NCBI GenBank assembly: GCA_037447215.1
Contig: JBBIHB010000018.1
Coordinates: forward strand, 1-64,000
Reading direction: 5' to 3'
Length of the DNA stretch: 64,000 nt
DNA from: UBA1413 sp037447215
GTDB lineage: Bacteria; Bacteroidota; Bacteroidia; Bacteroidales; Prolixibacteraceae
Shown here piece by piece: positions 17,574 through 25,159 of this stretch. The first letter of the stretch is position 1, and every line of letters begins with the position of its first letter. The notes beneath the pieces are model-generated. The model was not told where the DNA came from. It worked only from the letters and a program-made list of their open reading frames with translations, and did no database searches. A program made the position numbers and the translations under genes.

Positions 17574-17710
17574 TTGTAAATTGCCTGAAATTCAAATAAA
17601 TAATTTCAAAATGAAAACCAGTAATGTTAAGCCGAAATTAACAAAAAGCTGTTAACATCCAGTTTCATTTAATAAAATATTAATATCATATTTTTGCCTG
17701 AATTAATTTT

Positions 17711-17757
17711 AAAAATCAAAATAAAAAAGCTGTCTGAAACTTTGCAATTCAGACAGC
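17711..17757 (-). terminator. Rho-independent terminator downstream of yajC
   Basis: On the minus strand a perfect 10-bp stem (GCTGTCTGAA / TTCAGACAGC, 17729-17738 with 17748-17757) with a 9-base loop is followed by the T-rich run TTTTTTATTTTGATTTTT. It lies 26 bases after the yajC stop codon and should end the nusB-yajC transcript before the ybbR-like gene. Confidence 0.88.
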
Positions 17758-17783
17758 ATTTACTACAATTGGCAGGTTTTTCT

Positions 17784-18095
17784 TTACCGCTGTTGAGGTG
17801 CGTCGCTCATATCTTTTATTACAGCCGCTTTGTCAACTTTTATGGTTACCTCGTTGTCAACCTGCATCATAACAAAATTATCTTTTACTTCCACAATCTT
17901 CCCATAAATGCCTCCGGTAGTAACAACTTTATCGCCTTTGGTCAGGCTTTCGCGGAAAGCACGCAACTCTTTCTGCCTTTTTACCTGAGGACGGATCATA
18001 AAAAAGTAAAAAATTACGATAATGATGAGCAGTGGCATAAAAGTCATCAGCGGATTGGCTCCTTCCTGCTGAGGGGCCATAAGTAAATAATTCAT
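17784..18095 (-). CDS. yajC: Preprotein translocase subunit YajC
   Basis: The 103-residue protein has one N-terminal membrane segment (PLLIIIVIFYFFMIRPQ) ending in the typical RPQxKRQKE motif. It then has the YajC cytoplasmic domain with KGDKVVTTGGIYGKI and a short charged tail. YajC associates with SecDF-YidC and the SecYEG translocon in the inner membrane and has an accessory role in protein export. It follows nusB by 39 bases and is closed by a strong terminator. Confidence 0.95.
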   Translation of the reverse strand: MNYLLMAPQQEGANPLMTFMPLLIIIVIFYFFMIRPQVKRQKELRAFRESLTKGDKVVTTGGIYGKIVEVKDNFVMMQVDNEVTIKVDKAAVIKDMSDAPQQR

Positions 18096-18134
18096 GTTTT
18101 TGTCTCCTTTATTTGTTAATTTTTGCTGTTATTC

Positions 18135-19082
18135 CTATTCTCCGATTAAGCCCCGTCCGACTTTAACAATTTTATTGTTCTGTTTCAGTTCTTTTAAAGC
18201 TTTGTCGAGAATTCCGTTGATAAAAGTACGGCTTTTTTCGGTACTGTAATATTTTGCCATCTCAATATATTCATTGAGGGTAACTTTTGTTGGGATCGAT
18301 GGGAAATACATCATTTCGCACAAAGCAAGCTGCATAATCAGAATATCCATAAAAGCAATCCGTTCGAGCTCCCAGTTGCTGGCGTGCTGATCGATTATTG
18401 ACCTGAGTTCGTCGTTGTTCAAAATGGATTTTCTGAAAAGGTCAACGGCGAATTGCCTGTCGTCTTCGTCTTTGAACTTGGGCAAAAGTGGCTGATTTTC
18501 ATCCGAATCTTCGTTGAAATATTTTATGGTTTTTGTGGCCATTGCTGCAACCAGGTCTAGATCGTCGTTCCAGTAAATGCTGTCTTCTTCAAGCGCCAGG
18601 TGAACATCTTCCGAAATTAAAATGATGTTGTTGATAATTTTCTCGATGAACCGTTTATCATCCAAATAGGTTAGCCCATTGGAATTCATATATTCCGCAT
18701 AGAAATCGGATTCTGAAAGGAAAGCAAAAAGCTCTTTGATCAGATCAGGATGGTTGGCCCAGGAAATTTTGGTCTGGTTAATGTAGGCTTTCAATCTGCG
18801 GTTTATACTTAATTGCCTGATAACCTGATTTTCAACAAATATAGTATTGGGATGCAGGTCTTCGTGAGTTGGACGCAGTTTGTTAAGGTTATTGTCAATT
18901 TTCAACTGGGCAAAATCGGCAAGTTCGAGTACCAACTGAAAAACCATGTGGTAAAGATCGTATGTTTTGCTCAAAGAATGAAACAACTCTTTCTCTGAAT
19001 TATTGATCGATTTTTCGGGTGATGAATAATATGTATATAACGTTTGCATCACCTTAATCCTGATCGTTCGCCTGCTAATCAT
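18135..19082 (-). CDS. nusB: Transcription antitermination factor NusB (Bacteroidota long form)
   Basis: The 315-residue protein is about twice the length of E. coli NusB. The start RRTIRIKVMQTLYTYY is the usual NusB helix 1, and the C-terminal block from about residue 225 (NWELERIAFMDILIMQLALCEM, then KVTLNEYIEMAKYYST) is the conserved NusB fold. The middle is an insertion typical of Bacteroidota homologues. NusB with NusE (S10) binds boxA RNA and prevents early termination of rRNA transcription. It lies upstream of yajC in one transcription unit. Confidence 0.93.
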   Translation of the reverse strand: MISRRTIRIKVMQTLYTYYSSPEKSINNSEKELFHSLSKTYDLYHMVFQLVLELADFAQLKIDNNLNKLRPTHEDLHPNTIFVENQVIRQLSINRRLKAYINQTKISWANHPDLIKELFAFLSESDFYAEYMNSNGLTYLDDKRFIEKIINNIILISEDVHLALEEDSIYWNDDLDLVAAMATKTIKYFNEDSDENQPLLPKFKDEDDRQFAVDLFRKSILNNDELRSIIDQHASNWELERIAFMDILIMQLALCEMMYFPSIPTKVTLNEYIEMAKYYSTEKSRTFINGILDKALKELKQNNKIVKVGRGLIGE

Positions 19083-19169
19083 TTTTTATAGAACGGTTTA
19101 TATTTTAATGGCGACAAATGTACTACTTTTTTTAAAACCATTTTACCCGCCTTATGTATTGTTCCCAAC

Positions 19170-19994
19170 CTATTGATCAGGATTATCCCTGCCGGGAACG
19201 ATCCGTGTTGAATTGGATTGGTAGTTTATTGGGTTTGATCGGGTCAAGGTCGATTGTCCCTTTTCTGGTTCATCAGATTTTTCGGGAGGAATCCCATTGA
19301 TTTGTGGTGTGCGAGGTTTTAAACCAATATCCTGTTCATTTTGATCATCATCATCCTCATCGTCGTTTTCCCACTCGAATGAGGTGCGTTTTATGGAATA
19401 TTTCCGGTAATAAAAGGCTAGGATGATACCCGACATGGCACCCCATAAGTGCGATTCCCATGAAAAATCGGGATTTATGGGGAACATCCCCCAAACCATT
19501 CCCCCATAAAGAAATACTACGACAACCGATAGGGTCAGCAGCCTTACATCGTTCCGTATGATTCCGCTTACGAGATGAAAAGCTGCCATTCCGTACACAA
19601 CGCCGCTGGCGCCAATATGCCATGCTTCACGCCCTGCAATCCAGACACAAATTCCCGAAAGCAGGTATAATTGCCAGAATATCCTGTACGAATAGCTGCG
19701 GTAAAAATAAACTAGGGCAAACATCAGAATAAAAAATGGAATAGAATTGGAAATCAGGTGCGGAAAACCTGAATGAATAAACGGAGAAGTTAAAATGCCG
19801 TGAATTCCTTTAAAGTGATGAGGGAATACGCCACCCTTCACAAAAGAATAGCCCATTACCAGCTCTATCAGCTTAACAAGCCAGAAAAGCCCTACAATAA
19901 ATGCCGGCAAAAGCAAGCTATGCCTGAAAATTTTCTTTTCAAGTTCATGGTCGTCAGCTTCCGTATTATGAGGATAGTATTTATAAAGGGGCAT
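19170..19994 (-). CDS. Rhomboid family intramembrane serine protease
   Basis: The 274-residue membrane protein has six hydrophobic segments. The catalytic serine is in GASGVVYG (the GxSG motif) in the fourth segment, and the catalytic histidine is in SHLWGAMSG in the last. An HSGFPHLISNSIPF segment matches the conserved H-x-x-x-N region. After residue about 205 comes a hydrophilic tail rich in aspartate, then in proline and serine, likely disordered in the cytoplasm. Rhomboids cleave single-pass membrane proteins within the bilayer. The target is unknown. The ATG at 19994 overlaps the end of ltaE by 14 bases. An upstream TTG would only add three residues. Confidence 0.92.
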   Translation of the reverse strand: MPLYKYYPHNTEADDHELEKKIFRHSLLLPAFIVGLFWLVKLIELVMGYSFVKGGVFPHHFKGIHGILTSPFIHSGFPHLISNSIPFFILMFALVYFYRSYSYRIFWQLYLLSGICVWIAGREAWHIGASGVVYGMAAFHLVSGIIRNDVRLLTLSVVVVFLYGGMVWGMFPINPDFSWESHLWGAMSGIILAFYYRKYSIKRTSFEWENDDEDDDDQNEQDIGLKPRTPQINGIPPEKSDEPEKGQSTLTRSNPINYQSNSTRIVPGRDNPDQ

Positions 19995-21021
19995 ACAAGC
20001 CAAGTAATTTTCTTATGGTTTCAGCAAATTGGTAGATATCATCTTCGGTAGTATCGAATGAGGTCATCCACCTTACCTCATTGATTTTATCGTTCCAGAT
20101 GTAAAAGAAAAATTTTTCTCTGAGAGGGCCAATGATTTCCGGTGGAATACGTGCAAAAACACCGTTTGCTTCAACTTTCTGAGTAATGGTTATTTGAGGG
20201 ATATCCGATAATTTATCGGTCAGCAACTGTGCCATACTGTTGGCATGTTGTGCACTCCGTTTCCAAAGGTCATTGTTGAAATATGCCAGAAATTGAGCAC
20301 TGACGAACCTCATTTTCGAAAATAGCTGCATCGACTGTTTTCTCAGGTATTTGGTTTGGTATGTGAGCGAAGGATTGAAAAACAGTACGGCTTCGCCCAT
20401 TATCATGCCGTTTTTTGTCCCCCCAAACGATAGGGCATCCACACCGCAATCCCGGGTAAATTTACGGAAAGGAAGATTCAGCGCAACTGCCGAATTAGCA
20501 ATGCGCGCACCATCCATATGCAGGTACATGCCATGGCTATGGGCCAGGTCAGCAATTGCACTGATCTCATCAGTTGTATAAACCGTACCCATTTCGGTTG
20601 CCTGAGATATGGAAATTACTTTGGGTTGCGAATGGTGTTCAAAATCAAAACCCTTCAGATGTTTCTGTATTGCTTCGGGGGTGAGTTTACCATTTTGTGC
20701 CTGAACCGGTAAAAGTTTGCACCCGGTAAACTTTTCGGGTGCTCCACATTCGTCTTCCTGAATATGCGCAGTTTCGGCACATATTATCGAATGGTAACTC
20801 CGGGTGAGGGTTGCCAGGCTCAACACATTGGCGCCGGTACCATTGATTACGAAAAAAACTTCGGTATCATCGCCAAACTCATTTCTGAACAGATCAATGG
20901 CCTTTGCTGTATATGGATCATTTCCATAGCCCACCACATGGCCTTGGTTCACTTCAGCCAAAGCATTCAGTATTTCGGGATGTGCCCCAGCATTATTATC
21001 GCTTGCAAATCCTTTGGTCAT
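19981..21021 (-). CDS. ltaE: Low-specificity L-threonine aldolase
   Basis: The 346-residue PLP enzyme of fold type I cleaves L-threonine or L-allo-threonine to glycine and acetaldehyde. Family marks are the start FASDNNAGAHPEIL, the cofactor-stacking histidine in CAETAHIQEDECGAPE, the aspartate and arginine in LHMDGARIANSAVAL, and the Schiff-base lysine in SFGGTKNG. The ATG at 21021 fits the family. The rhomboid gene overlaps its 3' end. The upstream leader contains an unusual GC-rich hairpin. Confidence 0.95.
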   Translation of the reverse strand: MTKGFASDNNAGAHPEILNALAEVNQGHVVGYGNDPYTAKAIDLFRNEFGDDTEVFFVINGTGANVLSLATLTRSYHSIICAETAHIQEDECGAPEKFTGCKLLPVQAQNGKLTPEAIQKHLKGFDFEHHSQPKVISISQATEMGTVYTTDEISAIADLAHSHGMYLHMDGARIANSAVALNLPFRKFTRDCGVDALSFGGTKNGMIMGEAVLFFNPSLTYQTKYLRKQSMQLFSKMRFVSAQFLAYFNNDLWKRSAQHANSMAQLLTDKLSDIPQITITQKVEANGVFARIPPEIIGPLREKFFFYIWNDKINEVRWMTSFDTTEDDIYQFAETIRKLLGLYAPL

Positions 21022-21071
21022 AGTTATTGCAATTTTTCATTCTATTAAAATGTTTTGTTTTCCAGGTACAT

Positions 21072-21113
21072 CATGGAACCTGCCCGACTATACCGGCCAG
21101 GCAGGCTCTCATG
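21072..21113 (-). promoter_or_regulatory. GC-rich hairpin in the ltaE leader
   Basis: On the minus strand, 51 bases before the ltaE ATG, CATGAGAGCCTGCC and GGGCAGGTTCCATG can pair with small internal mismatches around a loop of about 14 bases. The element stands out from AT-rich surroundings. No T-run follows, so it is not a simple terminator, and no known riboswitch was recognised. It may affect mRNA stability or translation, or have no function. Confidence 0.3.
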
Positions 21114-21256
21114 TATTTTAATCATCACCTAAGGTGAGAATATTATACATATATGTTCCATTTTAAAATTTCAAAAGTAGGATTAATCTTATCAGGATTC
21201 AATTCTAATGGAACTATTTTTTTAATTTTATTGTTTACGAAATTCAATTCATAATA

Positions 21257-22567
21257 ATGGAAAACAAAATAGCTATATTCTGGTTTCGCCGCGACCTTCG
21301 TATAAATGATAATACAGGACTTGATGCCGCCCTTTCGGGGCCAGTGCCGGTTTTGCCCATATTTATTTTCGATCCGGATATTCTGAAAAAACTGCCAGCC
21401 ACGAAAGATTCACGTGTATTGTTCATTTACAGTGAAATTGAAAAGTTAAAGCACCAATTTGAAAAGGTTGGTTCCACACTGGTGGTTTACCATGGCAAAC
21501 CTTCTGATGCTTTCAGATATTTTACGGATAGGTACATTATTTCGGCGGTATATGCCAACCGTGATTATGAACCTTATGCCCTGAAAAGAGATGAAGAGGT
21601 AAGGAACTTTCTGAATAACAAAAGTATTGAATTTCATACTTTTAAAGATCATGTAATATTTGAAGCCGGTGATGTATTGAAAAGCGATGGAACCCCCTAC
21701 ACCGTTTTTACCCCTTACAGTCGTAAATGGAAAGAAACCCTTATTAAAAAAGACCTTCATTTATTCCCTTCTGAGAAAAAACTGCACAGGCTTTTACCAA
21801 TAGGGCCACAACCCCTGCCCTTATTAAACGAATTGGGTTTTGAAACTTTTCCTTTTTCTTTTCCCAGTTGCCATCCCTGCGATGATGTAATTGAGAGGTA
21901 TGGTGATCGGCGTGATTTGCCTGGGGTCTGTGGCACAACCAGGCTGGGAATCCATTTACGGTTTGGTACCATCAGTATCCGAGAAATTACCAGCAGGGCT
22001 TTGAATTTGAGTGAAGTGTTTCTGAATGAACTTATCTGGCGTAACTATTTTATTCAGATACTCGAAAATTTTCCTTTTGTGCTTGACAAACCTTTTAAAG
22101 CCCGGTACCAGCATATCCCATGGCGTAACAACGAGGAAGAGTTTAAACGCTGGTGTGAAGGCGAAACCGGTTATCCGCTTGTTGATGCCGGTATGCGTGA
22201 ACTTAATCACACCGGTTTCATGCATAACCGGGTGCGGATGGTAACAGCAAGTTTCTTAACCAAACATTTGTTGATCGATTGGCGCTGGGGCGAAACCTAT
22301 TTTGCCGGTAAACTGCTCGATTTTGAACTGGCAAGCAACAACGGAAACTGGCAATGGGCAGCTGGTACAGGATGCGATGCAGCACCTTATTTCAGGGTAT
22401 TCAACCCCATCATGCAACAACAAAAATTTGATCCTGATGGATTATATATTAGGAAATGGGTTCCCGAAGCAGGCACATTACGGTATGTCAGTCCAATCGT
22501 CGAACACAATTTTGCCCGGAACAGAGCCATAAATACGTTCAAAAAAGCGCTCGGTGAAATAATATAA
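21257..22567 (+). CDS. phrB: Deoxyribodipyrimidine photo-lyase (cryptochrome/photolyase family)
   Basis: The 436-residue flavoprotein has an N-terminal antenna domain (IFWFRRDLRINDNTGL) and a C-terminal FAD domain with the TRLGIHLRFGTISIRE motif, WRNYFIQIL, and the class I signature around SNNGNWQWAAGTGCDAAPYF. It repairs UV-induced pyrimidine dimers using blue light. Several tryptophans of the electron-transfer chain region are present (WRW and NGNWQW). The gene is single and its length is slightly below the usual 450-480. An organism that may live without oxygen carrying this gene presumably meets light in its habitat. Confidence 0.96.
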   Translation: MENKIAIFWFRRDLRINDNTGLDAALSGPVPVLPIFIFDPDILKKLPATKDSRVLFIYSEIEKLKHQFEKVGSTLVVYHGKPSDAFRYFTDRYIISAVYANRDYEPYALKRDEEVRNFLNNKSIEFHTFKDHVIFEAGDVLKSDGTPYTVFTPYSRKWKETLIKKDLHLFPSEKKLHRLLPIGPQPLPLLNELGFETFPFSFPSCHPCDDVIERYGDRRDLPGVCGTTRLGIHLRFGTISIREITSRALNLSEVFLNELIWRNYFIQILENFPFVLDKPFKARYQHIPWRNNEEEFKRWCEGETGYPLVDAGMRELNHTGFMHNRVRMVTASFLTKHLLIDWRWGETYFAGKLLDFELASNNGNWQWAAGTGCDAAPYFRVFNPIMQQQKFDPDGLYIRKWVPEAGTLRYVSPIVEHNFARNRAINTFKKALGEII

Positions 22568-22622
22568 TAATTTACTAATGTACCTCGAAACTTTCCTGTT
22601 TTTCTTCATATGACTAACAAAA

Positions 22623-22644
22623 AAATACCTATTACTAGGTATTT
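22623..22644. promoter_or_regulatory. Perfect inverted repeat near the porin promoter, candidate operator
   Basis: AAATACCTA and TAGGTATTT (22623-22631 and 22636-22644) are exact reverse complements separated by TTAC. The repeat lies 31 bases upstream of the -7 element of the porin gene, where a -33 contact or regulator would sit. No T-run follows, so an operator is more likely than a terminator. The regulator is unknown. Confidence 0.45.
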
Positions 22645-22674
22645 CATTGGAATTTTGACCACCCTATATTTGCA

Positions 22675-22682
22675 TTTATTTA
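22675..22682 (+). promoter_or_regulatory. Predicted -7 element of the porin/FMN-binding operon
   Basis: TATATTTG matches TAnnTTTG exactly and lies 23 bases before the porin ATG. A TTTC at 22652-22655, 19 bases upstream, is the best available -33 element. The palindrome at 22623-22644 ends just before it. Confidence 0.5.
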
Positions 22683-22705
22683 GACTCAATTAAAATAAAT
22701 TTGCT

Positions 22706-23908
22706 ATGAAATCATTATTTGTTGCATTGTTTTTTTTATTTCTCACTCATGCTTTAATATCTCAAAACACTTCTGTTCAGGAGGCTAAATATGAAAATAT
22801 GGCCGAGAAACTTCTGGCTACCGATGGGAAAATTACCATAGGTGGATATGCCCAGGTCGACTATAACCAGCAATTTTCGAACGATAGGCGCTACAACGGA
22901 ATTCTCGATATTCACCGTTTTGTTATGCTATTTGGTTTTAATTTCGACTCCCGGACACAGTTTATAACGGAAATTGAGTACGAACATGTAACTGAAGTTT
23001 ATATTGAACAGGCATTTCTTAACTACCGGATTTTACCCTGGTTGAACTTCAGGGGAGGGTTGCTGCTTATTCCTATGGGCATTATCAATGAATATCATGA
23101 ACCTCCAACCTATAATGGAGTGGAGAGGCCACTGCTCGATTATGTAATAGCGCCCTCAACCTGGCGTGAGTTGGGCTTTGGATTTACGGGCAATTTTTAC
23201 CAGTCGGATATACGGTATCAGCTTTACCTGGTTAATGGTTTTAACGGATATGATACTAAAGGTATTGTAACCGGGCGTGGTTTAAGGAGTGGAAGGCAGA
23301 GGGGCGCAAATTCATACATAAGCGCACCCAATTTATCAGCCAGGGTTGAATTTTATGGGATCAGAGGCCTGAATGTAGGATTATCTGGCTATTTTGGCGA
23401 CACACAGAGCAGGCTTTACCACAACCTCGATAAAAATAATGCAACATGGGTTGCAAGGGCCGATTCATCGGTTGTAGGCATTGCCATGGTTGGTGCCGAT
23501 GCCCGATATACGCTCAAAGGACTACAGCTCAGGGGGCAATACTATTATACCTCGTTCAGCAATACACAAGCCTATAACCAATTCACTTCTGTGGCCGGAT
23601 TGCGAAACGATGTGGGAAATGCTATGATGGGTTATTATCTTGAGGCTGCTTACAATGTTTTTCAACCTTTTCAAAACATCAGAACAGGTCTTATTCCTTT
23701 TATCAGATACGAAGAATACAATACCCACCACAGGGTTGATGTTTTGACCCAAAGAAAGGATACGTACCATAACCGCGTCTGGATTGGCGGTTTGGGTTGG
23801 AAAATAACAGAGGGGGCTGTATTAAAGGCCGATCTTCAGTATCAGAAAAACATGGCATCTAGACAGTATTCCAAAACGTTCAATGCAGGTATTGGAATAA
23901 TGTTTTAA
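22706..23908 (+). CDS. Porin-family outer-membrane beta-barrel protein
   Basis: The 400-residue protein has a signal peptide (ending near HALISQ) and a short helical lead. It then has GKITIGGYAQVDYNQQF and regularly alternating amphipathic strands to the end, with a C-terminal aromatic residue (GIGIMF). The pattern fits the phosphate-selective porin OprO/OprP-like group in Bacteroidota. Conserved features include IEQAFLNYRILPWLNFRGG and a long loop naming RGANSY. Solute specificity cannot be read. An FMN-binding protein gene follows after 12 bases, so the pair is almost certainly co-transcribed. Confidence 0.88.
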   Translation: MKSLFVALFFLFLTHALISQNTSVQEAKYENMAEKLLATDGKITIGGYAQVDYNQQFSNDRRYNGILDIHRFVMLFGFNFDSRTQFITEIEYEHVTEVYIEQAFLNYRILPWLNFRGGLLLIPMGIINEYHEPPTYNGVERPLLDYVIAPSTWRELGFGFTGNFYQSDIRYQLYLVNGFNGYDTKGIVTGRGLRSGRQRGANSYISAPNLSARVEFYGIRGLNVGLSGYFGDTQSRLYHNLDKNNATWVARADSSVVGIAMVGADARYTLKGLQLRGQYYYTSFSNTQAYNQFTSVAGLRNDVGNAMMGYYLEAAYNVFQPFQNIRTGLIPFIRYEEYNTHHRVDVLTQRKDTYHNRVWIGGLGWKITEGAVLKADLQYQKNMASRQYSKTFNAGIGIMF

Positions 23909-23920
23909 ACTATCCAGATT

Positions 23921-24469
23921 ATGAAAGTAACAATTATGTTGTTGATTTCAAGTTGGTTGATTTCTAAAGATTTGGATTATAACCATCGGTTGTTTATAAG
24001 GGAATTACAATCGGCATTTGGTGTGGGAGCAAATCAATTAAAGGAAATTCAAGTAGCTGATCTTCAAAATAAAGTGATTTTACAAGGAAAGTTTTTTTCA
24101 ATTGATGCCAAAATTAAAGGGTATGCTTATATTGGGAGGGTGAATAGCTGTCGCAGTGGAGGTTGTTCCAATGGGAAGGTAATAACCGGTTCTGAAAGCG
24201 AGTATTTTGACTATTTTATTCTCTTTAATGAAGGTGGAGAAATAAGTTTAATACGGGTTTTTAATTACCAGGCTACACATGGTCATGGTATTACATCGCG
24301 GGGGTGGTTGAGGCAGTTTACCGGTTATGAAGGCGATGTGAACCTTGAACCGGGTAAAAATGTCGATGCCATTTCGGGGGCGACCATTTCGGCTCAAGCC
24401 ATAACTGAGGATATTGAACAGATGACAAGAATTTTGAATAAATATATTAGCAATCAGGAGATTAATTGA
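23921..24469 (+). CDS. FMN-binding domain protein (covalent flavinylation motif)
   Basis: The 182-residue protein has a short hydrophobic N-terminus that may be a signal or anchor. An FMN-binding domain ends with D149-A-I-S-G-A-T155, which matches the ApbE recognition motif Dxx(S/T)GA(S/T). FMN would therefore be attached to Thr155 through a phosphoester bond outside the cytoplasm, as in NqrC and RnfG. A CX4C pair (C77, C82 in SCRSGGC) is notable and could bind a metal or form a disulfide. The gene follows the porin gene by 12 bases. No apbE or Rnf/Nqr genes are in the window, so its electron partner is unknown. Confidence 0.85.
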   Translation: MKVTIMLLISSWLISKDLDYNHRLFIRELQSAFGVGANQLKEIQVADLQNKVILQGKFFSIDAKIKGYAYIGRVNSCRSGGCSNGKVITGSESEYFDYFILFNEGGEISLIRVFNYQATHGHGITSRGWLRQFTGYEGDVNLEPGKNVDAISGATISAQAITEDIEQMTRILNKYISNQEIN

Positions 24470-24473
24470 AAAG

Positions 24474-25016
24474 TTATTTCCCGATTAACCATCCGATCAC
24501 TTTTTTATCATCGGGTTTGGTAGCGGGAGAGAGGCTCTCGACCAGTTTCCCGTTTTCATCAATCAGGAATTTCTGAAAGTTCCATGATACATTGTTGTCG
24601 GAAACGCCGTTTTCAGATTTTGTTGTCAGCCATTTATATAGCGGATGTATATCTTTCCCTTTTACAGAAACTTTTGACATCATAGGAAAAGTAATTCCGT
24701 AATTGGCAATGCAGAAATTTTGTATTTCTTCGTTGCTCCCGGGTTCCTGGTTCAAAAAGTTATTTGCCGGAAAACCAATGATTTCAAATTTTTCACCGCC
24801 ATATGTCTCGTACAGTTCCTGAAGCAGTTTATATTGAGGGGTAAAGCCGCATTTTGATGCCGTATTCACGATCATCACTTTTTTCCCTTTGAGCGACTCA
24901 AGATCAAACTCACTGCCATCAATTGCAGATACCCTGAAATCATGAAGGTTTTTAACCTGAGCCGATAGGGTTGTAATGGTCATGATAAAAATTGCTACTG
25001 TTAATATTTTTCTCAT
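24474..25016 (-). CDS. Exported glutathione peroxidase (thiol peroxidase type)
   Basis: The 180-residue protein has a signal peptide (MRKILTVAIFIM..., ending near LSAQ) and a glutathione-peroxidase fold. Catalytic-tetrad residues are visible: the peroxidatic cysteine in NTASKCGFT, glutamine in NQEPG, and tryptophan and asparagine in SWNFQKFLID. A cysteine replaces selenocysteine, so the enzyme probably uses thioredoxin-like reductants rather than glutathione. It reduces peroxides, here likely in the periplasm. It is convergent with the FMN-binding gene, four bases apart. Confidence 0.94.
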   Translation of the reverse strand: MRKILTVAIFIMTITTLSAQVKNLHDFRVSAIDGSEFDLESLKGKKVMIVNTASKCGFTPQYKLLQELYETYGGEKFEIIGFPANNFLNQEPGSNEEIQNFCIANYGITFPMMSKVSVKGKDIHPLYKWLTTKSENGVSDNNVSWNFQKFLIDENGKLVESLSPATKPDDKKVIGWLIGK

Positions 25017-25123
25017 TTCAATATATCTTTAAAATTCAAAATTATAACGAATTTTAATTTGAATAGTTTAGCGATTGGGAGCATTGTTAGTATTTTTTTC
25101 CTGTTAATCTGAGCCGGATTACC

Positions 25124-25131
25124 TATATTTG
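25124..25131 (+). promoter_or_regulatory. Predicted -7 element of dnaX
   Basis: TATATTTG matches TAnnTTTG and lies 28 bases upstream of the dnaX ATG. A T-rich stretch around 25093-25100 at roughly the right spacing is the best -33 candidate. Confidence 0.45.
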
Positions 25132-25159
25132 GCATCGCGAAGCACAAGCTGCACTTTTT

